Below, piece by piece: positions 23,905 through 33,042 of a DNA stretch of 64,000 nt (positions within the stretch are counted from its first letter, which is position 1; the number at the start of each line of letters is the position of its first letter). Under the pieces are notes generated by a model that was given only the letters and a program-made list of their open reading frames with translations, was not told the origin of the DNA and did not search any database. The DNA is taken from NCBI RefSeq assembly GCF_023242315.1, contig NZ_JALLIY010000011.1, forward strand, positions 207,493-271,492, in the 5' to 3' direction. The position numbers were made by a program, and so were the translations under genes. The DNA is from Pseudomonas sp. MWU13-2105 (GTDB lineage: Bacteria; Pseudomonadota; Gammaproteobacteria; Pseudomonadales; Pseudomonadaceae).

Positions 23905-24498
23905 ATGGCCGAACGTAAGGCGTCCGTCGAGCGCGACACTCTGGAAACCCAGATCAAAGCCTCGATCAACCTGGATGGCACCGGAAAGGCCCGATTTGAT
24001 ATCGGTGTCCCTTTTCTTGAACACATGCTCGACCAGATCGCCCGTCACGGGTTGATCGACCTGGATATCGAGTGCAAGGGTGACCTGCATATCGACGACC
24101 ACCACACCGTGGAAGACGTCGGTATCACCCTGGGGCAGGCCTTCGCCAAAGCCATCGGCGACAAGAAAGGCATCCGTCGCTACGGCCACGCCTATGTCCC
24201 GCTGGACGAAGCGCTGTCGCGGGTGGTCATCGACTTCTCCGGCCGTCCTGGCCTGCAGATGCACGTGCCCTACACCCGGGCCACCGTTGGCGGCTTCGAT
24301 GTCGACCTGTTCCAGGAATTCTTCCAGGGTTTCGTCAACCACGCGTTGGTCAGCCTGCACATCGACAACCTGCGTGGCAGCAACACCCACCACCAGATCG
24401 AAACCGTGTTCAAGGCCTTCGGTCGTGCCCTGCGCATGGCCGTCGAGCTCGATGAGCGCATGGCCGGGCAAATGCCCTCGACCAAGGGCGTCCTGTAA
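23905..24498 (+). CDS. hisB: Imidazoleglycerol-phosphate dehydratase HisB
   Basis: The 197-residue monofunctional HisB starts at ATG 23905, with GGAG upstream and a GTG just before it. It has the two Mn-binding histidine motifs DIDDHHTVEDVGI and GSNTHHQIET, and the LEHMLDQIARHG segment near the N-terminus. It dehydrates imidazole glycerol phosphate to imidazole acetol phosphate in histidine synthesis. It is the first gene of hisB-hisH-DUF2164-hisA-hisF; its TAA overlaps the hisH ATG by one base. Confidence 0.97.
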   Translation: MAERKASVERDTLETQIKASINLDGTGKARFDIGVPFLEHMLDQIARHGLIDLDIECKGDLHIDDHHTVEDVGITLGQAFAKAIGDKKGIRRYGHAYVPLDEALSRVVIDFSGRPGLQMHVPYTRATVGGFDVDLFQEFFQGFVNHALVSLHIDNLRGSNTHHQIETVFKAFGRALRMAVELDERMAGQMPSTKGVL

Positions 24499-25136
24499 TG
24501 CAGACGGTCGCGGTTATCGATTACGGCATGGGTAACCTGCACTCGGTGGCCAAGGCCCTCGAGCACGTGGGCGCCGGCAAGGTGCTGATCACCAGCGATG
24601 CCGCTGTGATTCGCGAAGCCGACCGGGTGGTTTTCCCCGGCGTCGGCGCGATTCGCGACTGCATGGCCGAGATCCGCCGCCTGGGTTTCGATTCGCTGGT
24701 ACGCGAAGTCAGCCAGGATCGCCCGTTCCTGGGCATCTGTGTTGGCATGCAGGCCTTGCTCGAGCATAGCGAAGAGAACGCCGGTGTCGACTGCATCGGC
24801 CTGTTTCCCGGCCAGGTGAAGCTGTTCGCCAAGGACCGGCACGAGGACGGCGAGCACCTGAAAGTGCCGCACATGGGCTGGAACGAGGTAACGCAGGTGG
24901 TGGATCACCCGCTGTGGCACAACATCCCGGACCTGGCGCGCTTCTACTTCGTGCACAGCTACTACATCGCTGCCGGCAACCCGCGGCAGGTGGTGGGCAG
25001 CGGGCACTACGGCGTCGACTTCGCCGCGGCGCTGGCCGAGGGTTCGCGTTTCGCCGTGCAGTTCCACCCGGAGAAAAGCCATACCCACGGCCTGCAATTG
25101 CTGCAGAACTTCGCCGCCTGGGACGGGCGCTGGTAA
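24498..25136 (+). CDS. hisH: Imidazole glycerol phosphate synthase, glutaminase subunit HisH
   Basis: The 212-residue class I glutamine amidotransferase has the nucleophile in PFLGICVGMQALLEHSEE and the catalytic His/Glu in FAVQFHPEKSH. It hydrolyses glutamine and channels ammonia to HisF (26180-26950). It overlaps hisB by one base and is followed without a gap by the DUF2164 gene. Confidence 0.97.
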   Translation: MQTVAVIDYGMGNLHSVAKALEHVGAGKVLITSDAAVIREADRVVFPGVGAIRDCMAEIRRLGFDSLVREVSQDRPFLGICVGMQALLEHSEENAGVDCIGLFPGQVKLFAKDRHEDGEHLKVPHMGWNEVTQVVDHPLWHNIPDLARFYFVHSYYIAAGNPRQVVGSGHYGVDFAAALAEGSRFAVQFHPEKSHTHGLQLLQNFAAWDGRW

Positions 25137-25391
25137 ATGGCCAAGATCAAGCCGCCGATCCTGACCCTCACTCCGGAACAGGAGAACGAGGCCAATCACA
25201 AGATCAAGCGCTTCATGGAAGAGCGCTTCGAGCTGGACCTGGGTTCGTTCGAAGCGGCTGAAATCCTCGAACTGTTTACCCGTGAAATTGCTCCGCACTA
25301 TTACAACAGGGCGATTTTCGATGTGCAGACGCACCTTAAAGAAAGGTTCGAGAGCATCGAAAGCGACCTGTGGGCGCTCGAGAAAAACTGA
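25137..25391 (+). CDS. DUF2164 family protein inside the his operon
   Basis: An 84-residue, mostly helical soluble protein, typical of DUF2164 (FELDLGSFEAAEILELFTREIAPHYYNRAIFD, read in parts). Its ATG directly follows the hisH stop, and hisA begins 41 bp later, so it is embedded between hisH and hisA. The function is unknown. This arrangement is conserved in Pseudomonas, which suggests a link to histidine synthesis or simply a stable operon position. Confidence 0.88.
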   Translation: MAKIKPPILTLTPEQENEANHKIKRFMEERFELDLGSFEAAEILELFTREIAPHYYNRAIFDVQTHLKERFESIESDLWALEKN

Positions 25392-25432
25392 TTTCCGAGT
25401 GAAGCTGAAAAAACGACTCTAAGGTTTGCCAG

Positions 25433-26170
25433 ATGCTGATTATCCCCGCTATCGATCTCAAAGACGGTGCCTGCGTACGTCTGCGCCAGGGCCGCATGGA
25501 AGATTCCACGGTGTTCTCCGATGACCCGGTGAGCATGGCTGCCAAGTGGGTGGAGGGCGGCTGCCGCCGCCTGCATCTGGTCGACCTGAACGGCGCCTTC
25601 GAAGGCCAGCCGGTCAACGGCGAGGTGGTCACCGCCATCGCCAAGCGTTACCCGCACCTGCCGATCCAGATCGGTGGCGGGATCCGCTCCCTGGAAACCA
25701 TCGAGCACTACGTCAAGGCCGGTGTGAGCTACGTGATCATCGGTACCAAGGCGGTGAAAGACCCGGCGTTCGTCGCGCAAGCCTGCCGCGCGTTCCCGGG
25801 CAAGGTCATCGTCGGCCTGGATGCCAAGGACGGTTTCGTCGCCACCGACGGCTGGGCCGAGGTCAGCACGGTGCAGGTGATCGACCTGGCCAAGCGCTTC
25901 GAAGCCGACGGCGTGTCCGCCATCGTCTACACCGATATCGCCAAGGACGGCATGATGCAGGGCTGCAACGTGCCCTTCACCGCCGCCCTGGCCGCGGCCA
26001 CGCGGATTCCGGTGATCGCTTCCGGGGGTATCCACAACCTGGGCGATATCAAGGCCCTGCTGGACGCCAAGGCCCCGGGCATCATCGGCGCGATTACCGG
26101 CCGGGCGATCTACGAAGGCACCCTCGATGTCGCCGAGGCGCAAGCCTTCTGCGATTCGTACCAAGGCTGA
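25433..26170 (+). CDS. hisA: ProFAR isomerase HisA
   Basis: The 245-residue beta/alpha barrel has MLIIPAIDLKDGACVRL with the first catalytic Asp, IQIGGGIRSLETIEHYVKAG, YTDIAKDGMMQGCN with the second catalytic Asp, and IASGGIHNLGDIKALL. It converts ProFAR to PRFAR in histidine biosynthesis. hisF follows after nine bases. Confidence 0.97.
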   Translation: MLIIPAIDLKDGACVRLRQGRMEDSTVFSDDPVSMAAKWVEGGCRRLHLVDLNGAFEGQPVNGEVVTAIAKRYPHLPIQIGGGIRSLETIEHYVKAGVSYVIIGTKAVKDPAFVAQACRAFPGKVIVGLDAKDGFVATDGWAEVSTVQVIDLAKRFEADGVSAIVYTDIAKDGMMQGCNVPFTAALAAATRIPVIASGGIHNLGDIKALLDAKAPGIIGAITGRAIYEGTLDVAEAQAFCDSYQG

Positions 26171-26179
26171 GGACTGACC

Positions 26180-26950
26180 ATGGCGCTGGCCAAACGCATC
26201 ATCCCTTGCCTGGACGTCGACAACGGTCGCGTGGTCAAGGGCGTCAAGTTCGAGAACATCCGCGATGCCGGGGATCCGGTGGAAATCGCCCGGCGCTACG
26301 ACGAACAGGGCGCCGACGAGATCACCTTTCTCGACATCACCGCCAGCGTCGACGGCCGTGACACCACGCTGCATACCGTCGAACGCATGGCCAGCCAGGT
26401 GTTTATCCCGCTGACGGTCGGCGGTGGCGTGCGCACCGTGCAGGACATCCGCAACCTGCTCAATGCCGGGGCCGACAAGGTCTCGATCAATACGGCGGCG
26501 GTGTTCAACCCCGAGTTCGTCGGTGAAGCGGCGCAGCATTTCGGCTCGCAGTGCATCGTCGTCGCCATCGATGCGAAGAAAGTCTCGCTGCCGGGCGAAA
26601 CCCCGCGCTGGGAGATCTTCACCCACGGCGGGCGCAAGCCCACCGGGCTCGATGCGGTGAAGTGGGCGAAGAAGATGGAAGGCCTTGGTGCCGGCGAAAT
26701 CCTGCTCACCAGCATGGACCAGGACGGCATGAAAAGCGGTTTCGACCTCGGCGTGACCCGGGCCATCAGCGATGCCCTGGGCATTCCAGTGATCGCCTCG
26801 GGCGGCGTCGGCAACCTCCAGCATCTGGCCGACGGGATTCTCGAAGGTCACGCCAGCGCGGTGCTGGCGGCGAGTATCTTCCACTTCGGCGAGTACACGG
26901 TGCCGGAAGCCAAGGCCTATATGGCCGCGCGCGGTATCGTGGTGCGCTGA
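26180..26950 (+). CDS. hisF: Imidazole glycerol phosphate synthase, cyclase subunit HisF
   Basis: The 256-residue barrel has IIPCLDVDNGRVVKGVKF with catalytic D11, FLDITASVDGRDT, TVGGGVRTVQDIRNLLNAG, and LLTSMDQDGMKSGFDL with catalytic D130. It cyclises PRFAR with ammonia from HisH to IGP and AICAR. It is the last his gene of this operon and is followed by a stable stem-loop at 26975-27003. Confidence 0.97.
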   Translation: MALAKRIIPCLDVDNGRVVKGVKFENIRDAGDPVEIARRYDEQGADEITFLDITASVDGRDTTLHTVERMASQVFIPLTVGGGVRTVQDIRNLLNAGADKVSINTAAVFNPEFVGEAAQHFGSQCIVVAIDAKKVSLPGETPRWEIFTHGGRKPTGLDAVKWAKKMEGLGAGEILLTSMDQDGMKSGFDLGVTRAISDALGIPVIASGGVGNLQHLADGILEGHASAVLAASIFHFGEYTVPEAKAYMAARGIVVR

Positions 26951-26974
26951 AGGCAACAGGCCACTGGACAGTAT

Positions 26975-27003
26975 GGCGGCCTCAAGTCACTCTTGAGGCC
27001 GCC
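26975..27003 (+). terminator. Stem-loop after hisF
   Basis: GGCGGCCTCAAG pairs perfectly with CTTGAGGCCGCC around a five-base loop, 24 bp after the hisF stop. No T run follows, so it may act as an imperfect terminator or as an mRNA 3' stabiliser between hisF and the solute-binding protein gene. Confidence 0.55.
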
Positions 27004-27023
27004 ACGGATTCCGGTTGCCTACT

Positions 27024-27779
27024 ATGTCTAAACGCTTTTTCCTTGCGCTGTTTTGCCTGATCGGACTGTTGTCGGGCGCGGCGGGTGCGGCGGACGCAGC
27101 CGATGACGGCATTGTCCTGCTGACGGAGAACTTCCCGCCCTACAACATGGCGAAAAACGGCAAGAACTTCGCCAAGGACGAGAACATCGAAGGCATCGCC
27201 GCCGATATCGTGCGGGAAACCTTCAAGCGCGCCGGTATTTCCTACAGCCTGACCCTGCGTTTCCCCTGGGAGCGTATCTACAAACTCGCCCTGGAAAAGC
27301 CCGGCTACGGGGTGTTTGTCATGGCCCGGCTGCCGGAGCGCGAGAAGCTGTTCAAGTGGGTCGGCCCGATTGGCCCGGACGACTGGGTGCTGCTGGCCAA
27401 GGCGGATAGCCCGATCGCCTTGTCGAGCCTGGAGCAGGCGCAGCGCTACAAGGTCGGCGCCTACAAGGGCGACGCCATCGCCGAATACCTGGCGCAGCAC
27501 CGATTCAGCCCGGTACTGGCCCTGCGTGACCAGGATAATGCGAAGAAGCTGGTCGACGGCCAGATCGATCTGTGGGCCTCGGGCGATCCCGCCGGACGCT
27601 ACCTGGCGCGACAGGAGGGTATTTCCGGGCTCAAGACGATCTTGCGTTTCAACAGCGCCTCGCTTTACCTGGCCCTGAACATAGAGGTGCCCGACGCGGT
27701 CGTCGCCAAGTTGCAGTCGGCGCTCGATCAGCTCCGCCGTGAAGGCGTGGTGGATCAGGCCTTCGGTCGGTACCTGTAA
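27024..27779 (+). CDS. Periplasmic solute-binding protein, family 3 (SBP_bac_3)
   Basis: I start at the ATG at 27024 (MSKRFFLALFCLIGLLSG), which begins the signal peptide; cleavage probably falls after AGAADA. The mature part (~230 residues) opens with ILLTENFPPYNM-type sequence (here VLLTENFPPYNMAKNG), followed by IAADIVRETFKRAGI, WERIYKLALEKPGYGVFVMARLPEREKLFKWVGPI in two blocks, and YLALNIEVPDAVVAKLQSALD at the end. This is the polar amino acid-binding fold. No ABC permease is adjacent, so it may be an orphan binding protein or a receptor partner. Such orphans are common in Pseudomonas. Confidence 0.82.
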   Translation: MSKRFFLALFCLIGLLSGAAGAADAADDGIVLLTENFPPYNMAKNGKNFAKDENIEGIAADIVRETFKRAGISYSLTLRFPWERIYKLALEKPGYGVFVMARLPEREKLFKWVGPIGPDDWVLLAKADSPIALSSLEQAQRYKVGAYKGDAIAEYLAQHRFSPVLALRDQDNAKKLVDGQIDLWASGDPAGRYLARQEGISGLKTILRFNSASLYLALNIEVPDAVVAKLQSALDQLRREGVVDQAFGRYL

Positions 27780-27792
27780 GGGTTCTAACCGC

Positions 27793-28569
27793 TCAGCGAT
27801 AAATGCCCTGCTTGCCGTGAGCTTCGCTCGCCTGGTTGCCGCGCAGGGCGATCATCGACTTGATGTCGATCCAGTCGATGCCCTGCTCCTTGAGCTTGGG
27901 CAGCTCGCGTTCAAGAACCGCCAGGGTCTGCGGGTAGGGATGGCCGATCACCACCGCCGAGCCGTGCTTGCGCGCCAGCCTGATGGCTTCCTGCAGTTGG
28001 GCGGTGATGGCCGCGTCGGTGCGCTCATTGTCGAGGAAGACATCCCGTGACACGCTGGCCAGGCCGATCTTCTGCGCTTCGGCCGCGGCGACGGTCTTGG
28101 CGCTGGTGCGGCTGTCGACGAAGAACTTGTTGCGCCGCTGCAACTCACCCATCAGCCAGGCCATGGCCAGCGGTTCGGCGGTCATGCGGCTGCCTTCATG
28201 GTTGTTGATCCCGCTGGTAAAGGGCACGGCCTTGAAGGCCGCGGCCAGGCGCGTTTTCAGTTCATCGAGGGGCAGTTCGGGATGCCAGGCGAAGGGGCCG
28301 GTGGCCGGGTCCATGGGCATGTGCAGCATGATGATCTTGCCGGCGGCGTGAGCCTCGCGAGCGAATTCGGCGGCGTGCGGGGTGTCGGGCATGATCGACG
28401 GGGTGACCGGCCCGGGCAGGGCCAGCACCCGACGATCCCGGGGCAGGTTCTGCCCCAGGTCATCGATAATCAGGGTCAGGTAGGCCTTGACCGGGACCGG
28501 CGACTCGCTCGGCGTCGCCTGGGCAACGCCGATCAAACAGCCGGTCAGGAGCAGCAGCCAGCGGCGCAC
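27793..28569 (-). CDS. Divergent polysaccharide deacetylase family protein (YibQ-like)
   Basis: The 258-residue protein starts with GTG directly after the ctpA stop (reading MRRWLLLLTGCLIGVAQA, a signal peptide). LTLIIDDLGQNLPRDRRVLALP opens the divergent polysaccharide deacetylase domain; GINNHEGSRMTAEP and VVIGHPYPQTLAVLERELP are later blocks. The catalytic status of this YibQ group is unclear. It ends the gpmI-envC-ctpA-yibQ gene string, whose gene order suggests a role in envelope or peptidoglycan remodelling. Confidence 0.85.
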   Translation of the reverse strand: MRRWLLLLTGCLIGVAQATPSESPVPVKAYLTLIIDDLGQNLPRDRRVLALPGPVTPSIMPDTPHAAEFAREAHAAGKIIMLHMPMDPATGPFAWHPELPLDELKTRLAAAFKAVPFTSGINNHEGSRMTAEPLAMAWLMGELQRRNKFFVDSRTSAKTVAAAEAQKIGLASVSRDVFLDNERTDAAITAQLQEAIRLARKHGSAVVIGHPYPQTLAVLERELPKLKEQGIDWIDIKSMIALRGNQASEAHGKQGIYR

Positions 28570-28570
28570 C

Positions 28571-29899
28571 TCAGTTGCCGCGTGTCACGCTCAGGCCCTT
28601 GAGCAGGCTCAGCGCCTGGCCCAACTGGTAGTCGTCGTCCTGCAGGCGTGGCTTGCTCTTGGTGGCCTTGACGCTCGGCTTGTCGGCGCCGCCGTTGCCG
28701 TTGCCCAGGTGACCTTGCAGATCGGCTTCCTTGAAGGTCTCGTCATCCTGGGCGCCGGTGACCTTGGCCTGGCGCACTTCGACGTCGGGGATGATGCCCT
28801 GGGCCTGGATCGAGCGCCCGTTGGGCGTGAAGTACAGCGCGGTGGTGATTTTCAGCGCGCGGTCATTGCTCAGCGGCAGCACGGTCTGTACCGAGCCCTT
28901 GCCGAAGCTGGTGGTGCCCATCAGCACGGCGCGTTTCTGGTCTTGCAGGGCGCCGGCGACGATTTCCGAGGCCGAGGCGCTGCCGCCGTTGATCAGGACT
29001 ACCATCGGCACCGCTTCGCTTTCGTCGTGGCCGGTGGCCGAGAAGCGCAGTTCGGAGTTGGCGATCCGGCCCTTGGTGTAGACGATCAGGCCCTTGGTGA
29101 TGAAGTGGTCGACCACTTCCACGGCGGCCTGCAACACGCCGCCGGGGTTGTTGCGCAGGTCGAGGACGATGCCGTTGAGCTTCTTGCCGTTTTCCTTGCG
29201 CAGCGCCGCCAGGGCCTTGGAGACCTCTTCGCCGGTCTTGACCTGGAACTGGGTGATGCGGATATAGCCGTAGCCGTTTTCCAGCAACTGGCTGCGCACG
29301 CTCTTGGTGCGGATGATCGCCCGGGTCAGGGTCACGTCGAACGGCGCGCCGCCGTTGCGGACCAGGGTCAGGGTGATCTTCTGGCCGACCTTGCCGCGCA
29401 TCTTGTCGACCGCTTCGGTCATGGTCTGGCCACGGGTCGGCTGGCCGTTGATCTTGACGATCAGGTCGCCGGCCTGCACGCCGGCCTTGGATGCCGGGGT
29501 GTCGTCGATCGGCGAGACCACCTTGACGAAGTTGTCTTCCATGCCGACTTCGATGCCCAGGCCGCCGAATTCGCCGCTGGTGTCTTCCTGCAACTGGGCG
29601 AAATCGTCCGGCCCGAGGTAGGCGGAGTGCGGGTCAAGGTTGCTGAGCATACCCTTGATGGCATTCTCCAGCAGGGTCTTGTCGTCCACTGGCTCGACAT
29701 AGGCGGCCTTGATCCGGTCCATGACCTCGGCAAAGGTGCGCAGCTCGTCGAGCGGCAGCGGGGCCTTGGCGGTGACGGCTGGAGCAGCGGCAGCGGCAGC
29801 CGGCGCGGGCTGGGCAGGTTGCGCAGCGAACGCGTGGGGCGCACCGATCACCAGCGCGATCGTCAGGGCCAGCGAGGTGAGGCGGGACAAATGCAACAT
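28571..29899 (-). CDS. Carboxyl-terminal processing protease (S41, CtpA/Prc-like)
   Basis: The 442-residue secreted protease has a signal peptide (LTSLALTIALVIGAPHAFA), a low-complexity Ala/Pro stretch, then an N-terminal helical segment, a PDZ domain (GLGIEVGMEDNFVKVVSPIDDTPA in two halves, AGDLIVKING), and the S41 core with VLINGGSASASEIVAGALQD (Ser nucleophile) and TSFGKGSVQTVLPL (Lys). It cleaves periplasmic proteins, in Pseudomonas including peptidoglycan hydrolases. The gene lies between envC and yibQ on the same strand. Confidence 0.93.
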   Translation of the reverse strand: MLHLSRLTSLALTIALVIGAPHAFAAQPAQPAPAAAAAAPAVTAKAPLPLDELRTFAEVMDRIKAAYVEPVDDKTLLENAIKGMLSNLDPHSAYLGPDDFAQLQEDTSGEFGGLGIEVGMEDNFVKVVSPIDDTPASKAGVQAGDLIVKINGQPTRGQTMTEAVDKMRGKVGQKITLTLVRNGGAPFDVTLTRAIIRTKSVRSQLLENGYGYIRITQFQVKTGEEVSKALAALRKENGKKLNGIVLDLRNNPGGVLQAAVEVVDHFITKGLIVYTKGRIANSELRFSATGHDESEAVPMVVLINGGSASASEIVAGALQDQKRAVLMGTTSFGKGSVQTVLPLSNDRALKITTALYFTPNGRSIQAQGIIPDVEVRQAKVTGAQDDETFKEADLQGHLGNGNGGADKPSVKATKSKPRLQDDDYQLGQALSLLKGLSVTRGN

Positions 29900-29929
29900 G
29901 TCGAACGAACTCCTGATTAAGATGCCGGC

Positions 29930-31219
29930 CTATCCTTGGGCGCGGCACCATTGGGCCGGATCACTCGGGTGACCCTGCTGACGTATAGCGAAATACAATG
30001 CGGGTGCGTCCTGACCGCCACTGTTGCCTACAGTAGAGATCGACTCACCGGCTTTTACCACATCGCCCGCGGACTTGAGCAGCGTCTGGTTGTGTCCGTA
30101 GAGGCTCAGGTAACCGTTGCCGTGGTCCAGGATGACCAGCAAGCCGGCGCCCCGCAACCAATCGGCGAAGACCACGCGGCCACCGTGCACGGCGTGCACC
30201 TGGCTGCCGGCGGCGGCGCTGATCATCACCCCGTCCCATTTGGTCCGGGCGTCATCGCCGCGGGTTTCACCAAAGCGCGCAAGCAATCGACCATCAACTG
30301 GCCATGGAAGTTTGCCGCGCGCTGCGGCAAAAGGGCCGCCGAAGGATTCTCCCGCGCTCGATACCAGGGCTCCAGGCGTGGTTTTACGCGGTGGGCGTGG
30401 GCTGTCGTCGTTGGCGAGCGCAGCAGCCTCACGCTGGCGCTTTTTTTCGGCTTCCTGCTGGGCGAGCAGCGCTTTCTGGCGCGCTTCTTCCGCCTCACGG
30501 GCCTGGCGCGCCAGGGTTTCCTCGATGGTCTTGAGGACTTTCGACAGGTCGGCCTGGTCCTGTTCGCGGGCGGCGAGCTTCTGGTCGCGGGCCTTCACGT
30601 CGTCATTGAGCTTGGCCAGGGCCGCCTGGCGTTCCTGGCGGACCTTGTCCAGTTCGTCGCGCTGGCTGTCCAGGCTGCTTTTCTGCACCAGCAACTGGGC
30701 CTGCTGCAGATTGATGTCTTTCTCGACATTGGCCAGTTGGCGCAGGGTTTCGTTGAAATTCTTCAACTGCTCCATGCGCGCCTGGCTCAGATAGTCGTAG
30801 TAAGTCAGGGTGCGGGCGAATTTTTCCGGGTTCTGCTGGTTGAGCAGCAGCTTGAGGTACTCCTGGCGGCCCCCCTGGTAGGCGGCGCGGGCCTGGATGG
30901 CGATCAGTCGCTGCTGTTCAGTGCGCGCGCTCTGGAGTTTTTTTTTCTCTCCATCGAGCCGCTGCAGTTCGCTTTCGCTCTTTTTCAGCTCTTTCTGCAG
31001 GGCCTCGACCTGCTTCTCCAGCTTGCCCATCTCGGTTTCGGTGCCGCGCAGTTCTTTCTGCACACCGGATTTTTCTTCCTGCAACTTGCCCAGGAGCTTT
31101 TTCAGCTCAGCGATATCCTGACGCGTGGCGTCCAACTGCTGCTGGGTTTGTGCGCGCTCGTCGGCAAACGCCGGTTGGAGCAGGCAGATCAGGGCTAGGG
31201 CGATAAGGGCGCGAAGCAT
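29930..31219 (-). CDS. envC: Murein hydrolase activator EnvC
   Basis: The 429-residue protein has a signal peptide (MLRALIALALICLLQPAFA), a long coiled coil of about 230 residues rich in Q/K/E (RAQTQQQLDATRQDIAELKK onward), and a C-terminal LytM (M23) domain. The zinc ligands are degenerate: the usual HxGxD block reads KWDGVMI and the usual HFE reads YFAIRQ, while LYGHN is kept. This fits a non-enzymatic activator of AmiA/AmiB amidases at the division site. It lies 30 bp upstream of ctpA and downstream of gpmI on the same strand. Confidence 0.93.
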   Translation of the reverse strand: MLRALIALALICLLQPAFADERAQTQQQLDATRQDIAELKKLLGKLQEEKSGVQKELRGTETEMGKLEKQVEALQKELKKSESELQRLDGEKKKLQSARTEQQRLIAIQARAAYQGGRQEYLKLLLNQQNPEKFARTLTYYDYLSQARMEQLKNFNETLRQLANVEKDINLQQAQLLVQKSSLDSQRDELDKVRQERQAALAKLNDDVKARDQKLAAREQDQADLSKVLKTIEETLARQAREAEEARQKALLAQQEAEKKRQREAAALANDDSPRPPRKTTPGALVSSAGESFGGPFAAARGKLPWPVDGRLLARFGETRGDDARTKWDGVMISAAAGSQVHAVHGGRVVFADWLRGAGLLVILDHGNGYLSLYGHNQTLLKSAGDVVKAGESISTVGNSGGQDAPALYFAIRQQGHPSDPAQWCRAQG

Positions 31220-31272
31220 GGGGCGGGCGACACCTGGGAACGGGACGCCCTAGTATGCCCGCCGCGCGCTGC

Positions 31273-31310
31273 AAAAAAAACGCCCAAAAGCGGTTGCTTT
31301 CAGGCGTTTC
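31273..31310 (-). terminator. Terminator of gpmI
   Basis: On the minus strand AACGCC-TGAAAGC, a short AACC loop and GCTTTTG-GGCGTT form a stem followed by eight T. It lies 50 bp after the gpmI stop and 54 bp before the envC start, so gpmI is probably a separate transcription unit with partial readthrough. Confidence 0.8.
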
Positions 31311-31358
31311 CGATAAAGAGGTAGGCCGCGGGTAAGCGGCCGGCCTGATTTATGGCGT

Positions 31359-32894
31359 TTACAGGTCAGTCAGGATCGACGTACCGGTCATCTCTTGCGG
31401 CTGTTTCAGGCCCAGAAGCTTGAGCATGGTCGGTGCGACGTCCGCCAGCACACCCCCTTCACGGACCTTCAGCGGTCGTTTGCCGACATAGATGAACGGT
31501 ACCGGCTCGGTGGTGTGGGCGGTGTGGGCCTGACCGGTGGATTCGTCTTCCATTTGTTCGACGTTGCCGTGGTCGGCGGTGATCAGAGCTTCGCCGCCGA
31601 CCTTGTCCAGGGCCTCGACGATACGTCCTACACACAAATCCAGGCATTCCACGGCTTTAACGGCCGCATCGAACACGCCGCTGTGGCCGACCATGTCGCC
31701 GTTGGCGTAGTTGACCACGATCACGTCGTAGCGCTGCTGTTCGATGGCTTCGACGATGCGGTCGGTGACTTCGGGGGCGCTCATTTCCGGTTGCAGGTCG
31801 TAGGTGGCGACTTTCGGCGACGGGATCAGGATGCGTTCTTCGCCCGGGAAGGGTTCCTCGCGTCCGCCGGAGAAGAAGAAGGTCACGTGGGCGTACTTCT
31901 CGGTTTCGGCGATCCGCAGCTGGGTCTTGCCGTTTTTTGCCAGGTAGTCGCCCAGCACGTTTTCCAGGCTGCCAGGGGCGAAGGCCGACGGCGCGGGGAT
32001 GCTGGCGGCGTATTGGGTGAGCATGACGAAGCCGGCCAGTCGCGGCTGGCGGGCGCGTTCGAAGTCCTTGAAGTCGTCTTCGACGAACACCCGGGTCAGT
32101 TCGCGGGCACGGTCGGCGCGGAAGTTCATGAACACCACGGCATCGCCGTCTTCGACCGTGACTTTCTCGCCGATCGAGGTGGCCTTGACGAACTCGTCGC
32201 TCTCGCCGCGCTCATAGGCAGCCTGCAGGCCTTCCTGGGCGGTAGGAGCCTGGAATTCGGCCTGGCCGTCGACGATCAGGTTGTAGGCCTGGGCCACGCG
32301 GTCCCAGCGGTTGTCGCGGTCCATGGCGAAATAACGCCCGATCAGGCTGGCGATGCGCCCCTTGCCCAGGGTGCGAAAGGTTTCGTCGAGCAGCTCGATG
32401 GACGACTGGGCGCTTTTCGGCGGGGTATCGCGACCGTCGAGGAAGGCGTGCAGGTAGATCTTCTCGGCACCGCGCTTGAAGGCCAGCTCGGCCATGGCCA
32501 CCAGGTGGTCCTGGTGGCTGTGCACGCCACCTTCGGAGAGCAGGCCGAGGATATGCACTGCCTTGCCCGCGGCCACGGCCTTGTCCACCGCCGCGCCGAT
32601 CGTCGGGTTGTCGAAGAACTCACCGTCGCGGATCGCCTTGGTCACGCGGGTGAAATCCTGGTATACCACGCGGCCGGCACCGAGGTTCATGTGGCCGACT
32701 TCGGAGTTGCCCATCTGCCCGTCCGGCAGGCCGACATCCATGCCCGAGCCCGAGATCAGGCCGTTCGGCTGGGTGGCTTTGAGGCGGTCGAGCACCGGCT
32801 TCTTTGCCGAATAGACGGCGTTGTAGTCATGGCTCTCACTGTGACCGAAGCCATCCAGGATGATCAGGACCAAAGGTTTAGGCGTGGTAGTCAT
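31359..32894 (-). CDS. gpmI: 2,3-bisphosphoglycerate-independent phosphoglycerate mutase
   Basis: I use the ATG at 32894 (MTTTPKPLVLIILDGFG), giving 511 residues, the family length; an in-frame codon 66 bases upstream is not needed. The alkaline-phosphatase-fold features are clear: LDGFGHSESHDYNAV (Mn ligand), GNSEVGHMNLGAGR with the catalytic Ser, MDRDNRWDR, and VNYANGDMVGHSG and TADHGNVEQM (Mn ligands). It interconverts 3- and 2-phosphoglycerate. Confidence 0.96.
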   Translation of the reverse strand: MTTTPKPLVLIILDGFGHSESHDYNAVYSAKKPVLDRLKATQPNGLISGSGMDVGLPDGQMGNSEVGHMNLGAGRVVYQDFTRVTKAIRDGEFFDNPTIGAAVDKAVAAGKAVHILGLLSEGGVHSHQDHLVAMAELAFKRGAEKIYLHAFLDGRDTPPKSAQSSIELLDETFRTLGKGRIASLIGRYFAMDRDNRWDRVAQAYNLIVDGQAEFQAPTAQEGLQAAYERGESDEFVKATSIGEKVTVEDGDAVVFMNFRADRARELTRVFVEDDFKDFERARQPRLAGFVMLTQYAASIPAPSAFAPGSLENVLGDYLAKNGKTQLRIAETEKYAHVTFFFSGGREEPFPGEERILIPSPKVATYDLQPEMSAPEVTDRIVEAIEQQRYDVIVVNYANGDMVGHSGVFDAAVKAVECLDLCVGRIVEALDKVGGEALITADHGNVEQMEDESTGQAHTAHTTEPVPFIYVGKRPLKVREGGVLADVAPTMLKLLGLKQPQEMTGTSILTDL

Positions 32895-33042
32895 GGATGG
32901 CTCTCGCGGCTGGATTGAAAGGACATGGAAAAAAGAGTCGCAGTTTAAAGCCAAGTTCACAGGCCGTCACCGCCGGGCGGGGTTTGGCCGACCTTGACGG
33001 CTGTGTATACTGGCCCACATTTTAACGCCCTGGAACCTCCTG

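Noticed and set aside
24498..24500. The one-base hisB/hisH overlap as a sign of a frameshift or annotation error
   Set aside because: The TAATG junction is a normal translational coupling signal, and both proteins are full length.
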